Part shown: positions 8,031 through 15,110 of the stretch, piece by piece
Position numbering within the stretch: the stretch's first letter is position 1
Layout of the letters: each line of letters begins with the position of its first letter
Assembly (NCBI GenBank): GCA_964496595.1
Contig: CAZCAI010000037.1
Location: 1-29,779, forward strand
DNA length: 29,779 nt
Source of the DNA: JAAAOZ01 sp964496595
GTDB taxonomy: Bacteria; Chloroflexota; Anaerolineae; B4-G1; SLSP01
Reading direction: 5' to 3'
Program-made: the position numbers and the translations under genes
The notes under the pieces: model-generated
Database searches by the model: none
The model's input: only the letters and a program-made list of their open reading frames with translations
What the model was told of the DNA's origin: nothing

Positions 8031-11000
8031 CTACACCACGTCCTTCCGTTTCTGGAAGAACATAATCAGTCCCAACAGCCCCATGCCCAGGCCGCCAATC
8101 CAGGCCCAGCGAGAGTAAATCTCGCCCTGGAAGGCATAATCGTAGCTTTCGAACATATTCTTCAGCACACCCTCGGCGCTGCTGATCGCCTTCTGACGAT
8201 TCTCGGCCCAGTCCTGCTTCGCGCCGGCCCAACCGTCGTCGCCGGTGAGCGTGTCCTGATAGTCCTCCATCTGATCCTGACGCTCGTCTTGATAATCTTC
8301 CAACTGTTCTTCCCGATCATCAGAATACGCCTCTTGTTGCTCCTGCGAGTCGTCCATATAATCCTCGCACTGCTCTTGGCTCTGCTTTTGGATTTCCTGC
8401 GGCGGGAGGGGCTGACTCTCTGGATCGGGCGTCGCCGTCGGCAAGGGCGTGGGGGTGGGCAGCGGCGTGGGCGAGGGCAACGGTGTGGGCGAGGGCATCT
8501 GCGTCGGTTCGGGACGATCTAAGGCCTTCTGGGCTTCGTCAGTGTAGAAATCCGGGTCGAGCACGCCGGGGAAGGTGTCGCAATCCTCAAAGATATTCGA
8601 TCCCATACAGGCGCAGCCATGGTCTAACTTATCCTCGTTGCTCTCGTTGAGGATGTCGTTCCAGCCGACCTCACCGTCGGAACCTTCTTTGTCGCGCTCA
8701 TCCCAGCAATCGTCTTCGACCAGCGGATCGCCCATCCCCGTGAGATTGATCATGCCATCGACGACCCAACGATTGCTCATCAGCGGGCTGATGATCTGAT
8801 TGCCCGGCGTATCTTTGAGGGGTAACAGCGCGCCGGAGAAGACAATCTGCGCCACGACGACGATGATCAGCACCAACATCGCCTGCTCTGGCTTGGGAAC
8901 ACTGGCGGAAATCGCCAATCCGATCAGATAGCCGGCCAGTGCGCCCAAAAAGAGCGTGACATAGAGCGGAATATAGGCGCCGTCTCCGGCCGGGATCGTG
9001 CCCGGACGCATTACAAAGATGATTTTGAAGATGAGAAGCACTGCCGCTTGATAAAGTGAGAGCAGCACGCCGACCCAGACCTTCGAGAGCACATAGGGCA
9101 GTATTTTGAGGTTAATCGCCCGCTCCCGTTTGTAGATCTCGATTTCCTTGACGATCTCATAGATGCTGCTCAAGGAGCCGGCTAACATCGTGATGACCGC
9201 CGCGACGAAGATCATCATCACAGCCCGCGTGGGGTTGCCCTCCACCGGATCGAAAAGATTCAGGCCCCAAATCAAATCCATCAACCCTAGCACGACAGGC
9301 ATCAACGCCATCAGCCCCAGCGCTTTCTTATCTTGTGTGATGATCTTGAGGCTGCGCGAGATAAGAATCCCCAATTGACGCAGCGCGGAGACGCGCTTAG
9401 TGTTTGCGCCGGGCGAGGCCACCCGCGTGTCGCGCATCTGCGTGGTGGCCGCCGGGGTTGGTTGTTGCGTCTCGCGCAAACGATCCACAACGTTCTCTTT
9501 GTATTGCCGCGATTTCTTGTAGTGCTCGGCCCACGCCTCGGGCTGGCCGCGGCTTCTGTCCTCCAAAATCAGGTAGATATCATCGAACTCCATATCCTTC
9601 GTGCGCTTCTCTTCCTGCGTGCGATACGCATCGAAGTACGCCAGCGCCTCTTCCGGCGGGCCGTAGTAGGCCAGGTTGCCCCCGCGCATCAGGATAATGA
9701 CCTTATCGCAGAGCTTGACGTTCTTAGTGGCGTGCGTGATAAGCATAATCGTGCGCCCACCATCCGCCAATTTGCGCATGAGCTTCATCATATTGTATTC
9801 CGTGCCCGGATCCAGGCCGCTGGTCGGCTCATCCAAGAAGAAGAGACGCGGTTCGGTGATCAATTCCACGCCAATCGAAACGCGCTTGAGTTGGCCGCCG
9901 GAAAGCGCGCTGATGGTCACATCCTTACGCTCACTCAAGCCCAAATCATCGATCACTTCGATCACGCGATTATGGCGATCTTCCTCGGTCGTATCGGCGG
10001 GCATACGGAGTTTAGCCGCGTAGCTCAGCGCATCGTAGATCGTCAGTTCCTTGTGGACGATATCCTTCTGCGGCACGTACCCCATATCATTGCGGTACAT
10101 ATCGAAGTTATCATAGAGATTATCGCCATTGACCAGGACAACGCCATTGGTCGCGGGCCGGAAGCCATTGACGGCGTCCATAAATGTGGATTTACCCGCG
10201 CCGCTCAGCCCGACCAGCGCGACAAATTCCCGAGGATAAATACTGAGGTAGATGTCTTGCAAAAGATTGAGGGGTTCACCCGTATCTTTATTCTTCACCC
10301 ACTTCTGCAAGCCAAAGATATCGAGCCGCAGCCCGCGCTCGCCCATCTGTTGGATGCCATCCTCGGCAAAGAGCAGCCGATATGGCCCGACGCGAATCTC
10401 ATCGCCCTCATCCGGCCAGCCCTCTTTTTCGACGCGCTGGCCGTTGAGGAAGGTGCCATTCGAGCTTTTGAGATCGGTCAGGCAATAGCGCCCGCCCATC
10501 CGCTGCAACTGCGCGTGGTAGCGGCTGACCTGGGAATGATCTAAGACGATGTCATTATCCGCCGCGCGCCCTACTTTGATCACCTCCCGGCCCCGCAAAT
10601 CTAACGATTGGGTCGGCGGGGGGGTAGGTTTAGGCGATGGGCGTTCTTTCGTCGCAGGCTGCGCGGGCACAAATCCAATGTGCATGCGGAATTGCAGAAC
10701 TACGGATTGGCCCAGATGCACCACATCGCCATCCTGCAAGCGCTGGGAATCGACGCGCTGCCCCTGATAGAAAAGGCCATTGCGGCTCCCCAAGTCGATG
10801 ATGCGGACGCCCGCGCTGGAGCGATCCACGCGCGCGTGCTGGCCGGAGATGCGCGAATCGGGGATCACCACATCGTTATCCGCCGCCCGTCCGATGGTCA
10901 GCGAGGGTTTATCCAAAGGATATTTGGCCAGTCGATGCTCAAGCTGGACTACGATCCCCGGCTCGGGCCGCGCACTGATCTTGATTTGAGGGGAGACAGG

Positions 11001-11327
11001 CGGAGGCGCGGGCGCATCGGCAGTGGCGGGACGCACGCTTAACGAAAACGACCCAACAGAGATCACATCGCCGACTCGAAAGGGCGCCGGCGTCTGAGGC
11101 GGCAAGGGCTGCCCATTGAGGCGCGTCCCATTCCGCGAGCCGAGGTCGACCACCATGGGCGCCTCCGGGCCGAAGATCAATTTTACGTGGCGACCAGAGA
11201 TCTTCGGGTCATCCAAGATGACGTCATTTTCCGGCCGGCGCCCCAAGATCAGTTCACCCTTCAGCACAGGATGCTCATCGCTGCTGTGCGCCACCCGAAC
11301 TTGCAAGACATAGGGGAAAGTGCTCAT
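8031..11327 (-). CDS. Triple-FHA ABCG-type half-transporter (Rv1747-like), paralogue 2
   Basis: This 1098-residue paralogue of the 4678-7887 product is collinear along its whole length. All FHA domains keep the GR, S/H and NG positions: FHA1 about 5-100 with NGT, FHA2 about 114-213 with NGL, FHA3 about 242-321 with NGT. The ATPase has Walker A GLSGAGKST (373-381), LSGGQ (475-479), Walker B ending FFLDEPTSG (496-504) and H531. Five membrane helices lie between about 668 and 835 and one at about 1075-1091. They enclose an outer loop of some 240 residues with C874, C905, C907, C916 and C987, a 30-residue Pro-Thr-Pro tract (about 941-967) and a strongly acidic repeated Glu/Gln/Asp/Tyr segment (about 985-1030). 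An AGGAGGT Shine-Dalgarno precedes the ATG. This copy has the better-preserved first FHA domain. The cargo cannot be read from sequence; lipid or glycolipid export is the Rv1747 precedent. Confidence 0.95.
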   Translation of the reverse strand: MSTFPYVLQVRVAHSSDEHPVLKGELILGRRPENDVILDDPKISGRHVKLIFGPEAPMVVDLGSRNGTRLNGQPLPPQTPAPFRVGDVISVGSFSLSVRPATADAPAPPPVSPQIKISARPEPGIVVQLEHRLAKYPLDKPSLTIGRAADNDVVIPDSRISGQHARVDRSSAGVRIIDLGSRNGLFYQGQRVDSQRLQDGDVVHLGQSVVLQFRMHIGFVPAQPATKERPSPKPTPPPTQSLDLRGREVIKVGRAADNDIVLDHSQVSRYHAQLQRMGGRYCLTDLKSSNGTFLNGQRVEKEGWPDEGDEIRVGPYRLLFAEDGIQQMGERGLRLDIFGLQKWVKNKDTGEPLNLLQDIYLSIYPREFVALVGLSGAGKSTFMDAVNGFRPATNGVVLVNGDNLYDNFDMYRNDMGYVPQKDIVHKELTIYDALSYAAKLRMPADTTEEDRHNRVIEVIDDLGLSERKDVTISALSGGQLKRVSIGVELITEPRLFFLDEPTSGLDPGTEYNMMKLMRKLADGGRTIMLITHATKNVKLCDKVIILMRGGNLAYYGPPEEALAYFDAYRTQEEKRTKDMEFDDIYLILEDRSRGQPEAWAEHYKKSRQYKENVVDRLRETQQPTPAATTQMRDTRVASPGANTKRVSALRQLGILISRSLKIITQDKKALGLMALMPVVLGLMDLIWGLNLFDPVEGNPTRAVMMIFVAAVITMLAGSLSSIYEIVKEIEIYKRERAINLKILPYVLSKVWVGVLLSLYQAAVLLIFKIIFVMRPGTIPAGDGAYIPLYVTLFLGALAGYLIGLAISASVPKPEQAMLVLIIVVVAQIVFSGALLPLKDTPGNQIISPLMSNRWVVDGMINLTGMGDPLVEDDCWDERDKEGSDGEVGWNDILNESNEDKLDHGCACMGSNIFEDCDTFPGVLDPDFYTDEAQKALDRPEPTQMPSPTPLPSPTPLPTPTPLPTATPDPESQPLPPQEIQKQSQEQCEDYMDDSQEQQEAYSDDREEQLEDYQDERQDQMEDYQDTLTGDDGWAGAKQDWAENRQKAISSAEGVLKNMFESYDYAFQGEIYSRWAWIGGLGMGLLGLIMFFQKRKDVV

Positions 11328-11399
11328 CCTACCTCCTAAAAAATCTAAGAAAAATCTATGGAAAATCTATGAAATAAAGAGAGCGAAGTAAAATCCTTC

Positions 11400-12281
11400 T
11401 CAGCGCCGTGGAGATAAACTCGTCACTACAATCTGGCCCACCGCGCCGATCATCAACAACAACAAGCCTATGCCAGCGATAAAAACACCTGGCTCCGGTG
11501 AAAGTGTCACGAAATCCTCAACAGTAAATCCGAACAGCACTTCGGTCTGCGATCCTTCATTGTAATGAATGACCTCGGCGATAGCCAACGCCACCATCAC
11601 GCCTCCGATGACCACGTTCGCCCAGGGAATCCAACGCACATACGGCGCCAATTGCTGTATCGAGCGCTCGCCACGCCGTAATAAAAAGCGCATCAGTAGA
11701 GCGCCGGACGTCAGCAGAAAGGCCAGCAGACCACCGATGAGCGCAGCCATGCCGATCACCGCGTCAATACCTTGGATGTCATACGGAGAAAATAGAAAAG
11801 TAAAGCTAAACCAATCGAGAAAAGCGCTGACGATGAGCAGGAGGGCGCCGAGGGCCGCGAAGCCATCGAGGGCCAGCGCTATCGTGCCGCCAAACTCATC
11901 AGGGGACACGCCGGCTGCCACAGCCGGCGCCCTCGGTGCTGCCACAGGCGCGCCCGCACCTTCATCGTGATCTACATACGCATCCATCTGCGGAGCCAGA
12001 CGCGAAAAAGAGATAATCGTCCGTCCTACGCCCAGTTGATCCCCGGGGCGCAACTGGTAAGGGCCGTTCAGGCGCCGGCGATTGATCCACGTGCCGTTGG
12101 CGCTGTTCAGATCATAGACAATCCACGCGCCATCCTGCCAGCGGATCTCCGTGTGGCGTTGGGAGACGCGCGTATCGGGCAGGGTCACATCGCACTGCCG
12201 CCCCCGCCCGATGGTGAAACGCTGTTGTGAAATGGGAAATCGCTCGCCCTGGTTAGCTCCATGCTCGATGACGAGTTCCAT
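11400..12281 (-). CDS. FHA-domain protein with four membrane helices
   Basis: This 293-residue protein has an N-terminal FHA domain (about 1-98) with GRGRQCDV (25-32), VSQRH (39-43) and NGT (62-64), all core phosphothreonine-binding positions intact. An Ala/Pro/Asp linker is followed by four predicted membrane helices at about 131-153, 168-195, 214-236 and 260-285. The membrane part is hydrophobic with few charged residues and resembles no transporter or enzyme I can name. The ATG is preceded by an AAGGGGGTG ribosome-binding sequence. It sits 72 bp upstream of the second ABC transporter gene and 114 bp downstream of the VWA-FHA gene, in the same operon-like row. A role as membrane-bound phosphothreonine receptor or adaptor is inferred from the domain order only. 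Confidence 0.88.
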   Translation of the reverse strand: MELVIEHGANQGERFPISQQRFTIGRGRQCDVTLPDTRVSQRHTEIRWQDGAWIVYDLNSANGTWINRRRLNGPYQLRPGDQLGVGRTIISFSRLAPQMDAYVDHDEGAGAPVAAPRAPAVAAGVSPDEFGGTIALALDGFAALGALLLIVSAFLDWFSFTFLFSPYDIQGIDAVIGMAALIGGLLAFLLTSGALLMRFLLRRGERSIQQLAPYVRWIPWANVVIGGVMVALAIAEVIHYNEGSQTEVLFGFTVEDFVTLSPEPGVFIAGIGLLLLMIGAVGQIVVTSLSPRR

Positions 12282-12313
12282 GCTAATACACCCCCTTAAA
12301 ATTTCTGGGATTT

Positions 12314-12371
12314 AAGACCTCCCAAACCCGACAGGTTTTTCTCAGGAACCCGCTCGGCTTTGGGAGGTCTT
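12314..12371. repeat. Intercistronic inverted repeat (13-bp perfect arms)
   Basis: AAGACCTCCCAAA (12314-12326) and its exact reverse complement (12359-12371) flank a 32-bp spacer in the gap between the four-helix FHA gene and the VWA-FHA gene. No run of T follows in either direction of transcription, so I call it an inserted repetitive hairpin, not a terminator. Confidence 0.8.
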
Positions 12372-12395
12372 CTTAGAATGCTGCCGGGAACAATG

Positions 12396-14225
12396 CTAGC
12401 TAAGTTGGTTGAAGAGAAGGATCTGATCTCCCAGGCGTACCTCGTCGCCGGTGTGCAGCGCGACACGCTCTCGCACCTGCTTTCCGTTGACGAAGGTGCC
12501 GTTGGCGCTCCCCAAATCCTGGATGTAGAAGGTGTCGCCCTCGAGCATAACCAAGGCGTGACGCCGCGAGATCTTCTCACTGTCCAATTTGATCTCGTTC
12601 TCGGCGGCGCGGCCCAAGCGCATCTCCGGGCGGGTCAATTCATAATTGCGCTGCGCCCGACGATCAATCAGCAGGGCCTCGTGCTCCATCTTGGGACCAT
12701 GGCTTAAAATGACGGTGCTGCCATCACGAGGTGCGCCGCCAGGCCCCGGCGGCGATGCGGGCTGCGGGCGATCAAAACCGGGGGCCGGCCCGCCGGCAAA
12801 CTCGGTCTCATCTTGATAGGGCGTGGGGGTGCCTGCGGCGGTTTCTCCGCCCCAAGCGCCGGCGTCGTCGCTCCATCCGCCGCCGTCACCCATCTGGGTG
12901 GGATCGGCGGCCTCCCCCGCGCCGGGAATGGTCGCGCCGCCGCCAGGCTGCCCGCCCCAATCATCCGAGGGCGAACCCCAATCATCAGCGGGCGGCGTGT
13001 AGGGCGGAGAGTCGCCGCCGGGCGGGGTAGACTTTTTTCGTTTGCTCACCAGCACAATCGCCGCGATCAAGAGAAGCAGCAGGAGGCCGCCGCCAATCGC
13101 GACGTAGAGGACATTGTCCTCGACCCACTCCATTAATGTCTGATCCTCGCCATCGCCCTCATCATCGTCTCCATCCTCGCCATCAGCTTCATCTGAGGGG
13201 GTAGCGGTCACATCCACCGGCTCCGGCGTCGGCGTCGACTCGACGTCCACATCGAATTTGAGGCTGTCACTGCCGACCATATCGTTGTAATCCACGCGCA
13301 CATCGAGGATCTGTCGACTAGTCTCAAAGTCATCCACCGATAAAGTTAACACGTAACGCTTCGTCATCTCCTCGCGCAGCTCGCCTAGGAATTCGTCAAA
13401 TTGCTCCGAGTCGGGCGTGTTGCGATAGGCGCCGCCGGTGCGCTGGGCTAGCCCATTAAGAAACCGAATCTTCTCATCTTCTTCACTACTGCGGCCCGTA
13501 TAGCCAATGGTATACACAGGAATGCGCAAATTGCGCGCAGCTTCGATCACGACATCGGAATCATTGCGGCTCTCGCGATCGCCGCCATCAGTGATAACAA
13601 TAATCCCCCGGCGGCCAACCGGCTCCTCGCTCACCTGCACAGTGTAGCGCATCGCCTTGATGATTGTATCGTAGAGGGGGGTTCCTGGCGGCGTGTTGAC
13701 CATCTCCAGATCCTGGACGAAGTTAGCAACCGCCCCGCCATCCGTCGTGAACTCATGCTCATACTCTGTATCGAGCGATTCCGAATCCGGGTCCACGCCC
13801 TGACGCACGCCAAAGACAGCCACCCGATCCTCAAGCGCCTTCTGATTCAGGCAGAGGTTGCTCACCGCATCCTTGGCATTTTCAAAGCCGTTATCACGTC
13901 GCATCGTCTGATACAGGTCCAGCACGATGGCAAGGGAGACCTTCCCTGTCTCCATTTCGGCAGAATCCGGTACGAGACGCGCGCCGTCCGAAATTCGGAG
14001 CGTGAAGTCATCCGCCGTAAGCCCCTCGACCCCGCCCTCCTGGGGATGGCGCACGGTCACGTAGGCTTGAATGATCCGCTCATCCTGATACCGGCTCGTG
14101 TCGATTTCGTCGACGATAACCACCAATTGACTCTCTTGGGCCGCGACCGGCGACGCCCAACTCGATAGCACCACGATGCCACATAACAACAAACTCACCA
14201 GCGATTTCATAGAATGTTTCACCAT
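12396..14225 (-). CDS. Secreted-anchored VWA protein with cytosolic C-terminal FHA domain
   Basis: This 609-residue protein has a signal peptide (about 1-29, hydrophobic core LVSLLLCGIVVL, cleavage near AAQ) and a beta-rich region. A von Willebrand A domain follows (about 95-290) with its first metal motif degenerate as D103-x-Y105-x-T107, plus T182 in GTPLYD and D213 in ITDGGD. A second beta domain, an acidic Asp/Glu-Gly stretch (345-362) and a membrane helix (372-393) come next. Inside the cell are KRKK, a Gly/Pro/Thr linker of about 110 residues, and an FHA domain (about 515-605) with LGRAAEN, ISRRH and NGT. It therefore links an outer protein-binding domain to an inner phosphothreonine reader. 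The chosen ATG has GGAG only three bases upstream; a second ATG at 14210 would still leave a signal peptide. It belongs to the FHA gene row. Confidence 0.92.
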   Translation of the reverse strand: MVKHSMKSLVSLLLCGIVVLSSWASPVAAQESQLVVIVDEIDTSRYQDERIIQAYVTVRHPQEGGVEGLTADDFTLRISDGARLVPDSAEMETGKVSLAIVLDLYQTMRRDNGFENAKDAVSNLCLNQKALEDRVAVFGVRQGVDPDSESLDTEYEHEFTTDGGAVANFVQDLEMVNTPPGTPLYDTIIKAMRYTVQVSEEPVGRRGIIVITDGGDRESRNDSDVVIEAARNLRIPVYTIGYTGRSSEEDEKIRFLNGLAQRTGGAYRNTPDSEQFDEFLGELREEMTKRYVLTLSVDDFETSRQILDVRVDYNDMVGSDSLKFDVDVESTPTPEPVDVTATPSDEADGEDGDDDEGDGEDQTLMEWVEDNVLYVAIGGGLLLLLLIAAIVLVSKRKKSTPPGGDSPPYTPPADDWGSPSDDWGGQPGGGATIPGAGEAADPTQMGDGGGWSDDAGAWGGETAAGTPTPYQDETEFAGGPAPGFDRPQPASPPGPGGAPRDGSTVILSHGPKMEHEALLIDRRAQRNYELTRPEMRLGRAAENEIKLDSEKISRRHALVMLEGDTFYIQDLGSANGTFVNGKQVRERVALHTGDEVRLGDQILLFNQLS

Positions 14226-14292
14226 AAACTCCTTTTCCGGGCCGTGGTTAGGATAAAAAATCGGCCCAAGCTAGATTTTGCTATAGCCACCG

Positions 14293-14329
14293 ACCTTCCG
14301 GGAAGCTTCGAGGTCACTTCCCGGAAGGT
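14293..14329. repeat. Intercistronic inverted repeat (13-bp perfect arms)
   Basis: ACCTTCCGGGAAG (14293-14305) and its exact reverse complement (14317-14329) are separated by 11 bp in the gap between the VWA-FHA gene and the next FHA gene. The arm is almost the same sequence as that at 7962-8011, so both come from one repeat family. Confidence 0.85.
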
Positions 14330-14360
14330 TCAGAAGATCAAACCGCAACAAGACACTCCA

Positions 14361-15071
14361 TTACACCCCAGCGACCGACTTGAAGACCAAGATCGTCTCT
14401 CCGATGAGGAGAAAATCCCCATCCTCAAGCACGTGCCGATAGACGCGACTCTCGGCGGCTTTGCAGGCCTCGTAGTCGCCGACGAAGGTGCCGTTCGCGC
14501 TGCCTTGATCATAGAGAACGAAAACCTTCTGCTCTGGGTCCTCCTCGTTCGCCTCCAACTTGATCTTGAGGTGCCGGCTGGAAACAGCCCGATCCCCGCT
14601 CAAGGGGATGTTGTTATTGCCGGTGCGCCCCAAAATCGTGTCGCGGCCCAAGGGGAAGACCTGACCTCGCTGCCCGCCCGGCCCCTCGACCACGGCCAGC
14701 CAGGCCAACGGCATCGTCTCCGGCACACCGGAGGGCATAATCTGCGTCTTACCCTCCCCGCCCGCCGGCCCCGACCATTGCGGCTGCGGCGGCGTGTAGG
14801 GCGGCGGCGCTTCATAGCGCGGATAATCGCCCCAGCCGCCCTCACCGCCCGGACGCGGCGTGGGCCGATCCTGGGGGTTCGTGGGTTGAAACGGATCGCT
14901 ATCATCCGCGACCGTTTGATCCCACCCGCCGGAGATGGGGGTGCGTTGTTCCCCAGCCCCTCCCATCGGCACGGTCTTATCGTTACCATCTACCACGGTT
15001 TTTTTATCATTCTCACTCCCATAATCACCCCAAGGACTATCACCCATCGGCATTGTCTTGTCATCACGCAT
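14361..15071 (-). CDS. Small FHA protein with Thr-motif-rich disordered N-terminus
   Basis: This soluble 236-residue protein has a disordered Gly/Pro/Asp N-terminus (1-120) and one C-terminal FHA domain (about 123-233) with ILGRTGNN (146-153), VSSRH (163-167) and NGT (193-195). The N-terminus repeats a short Thr motif: KTMPMG (T6), KTVVDG (T25), KTVPMG (T33), QTVADD (T53), with looser versions at T109 and T119. T25 and T53 have Asp at +3, the classical pThr-x-x-Asp FHA preference. The arrangement recalls GarA/OdhI, where a phosphorylated N-terminal Thr is bound by the protein's own FHA domain. It lies 39 bp downstream of the FHA-kinase-FHA gene, so it is the most obvious substrate candidate (inference). 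GGGAGG precedes the ATG. Confidence 0.9.
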   Translation of the reverse strand: MRDDKTMPMGDSPWGDYGSENDKKTVVDGNDKTVPMGGAGEQRTPISGGWDQTVADDSDPFQPTNPQDRPTPRPGGEGGWGDYPRYEAPPPYTPPQPQWSGPAGGEGKTQIMPSGVPETMPLAWLAVVEGPGGQRGQVFPLGRDTILGRTGNNNIPLSGDRAVSSRHLKIKLEANEEDPEQKVFVLYDQGSANGTFVGDYEACKAAESRVYRHVLEDGDFLLIGETILVFKSVAGV

Positions 15072-15110
15072 TGGAACAAACCTCCCTCTCGTTAATTAAC
15101 TCTGAACAGA

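Noticed and set aside
9333..10544. 403-codon plus-strand open frame opposite the ABC transporter gene
   Set aside because: It lies antisense to conserved Walker, signature and FHA motifs on the minus strand; its length comes from codon bias of the real gene.
12314..12371. Inverted repeat considered as a terminator between the VWA-FHA and four-helix FHA genes
   Set aside because: The 32-bp loop and lack of a T-tract on the transcribed side make intrinsic termination unlikely.
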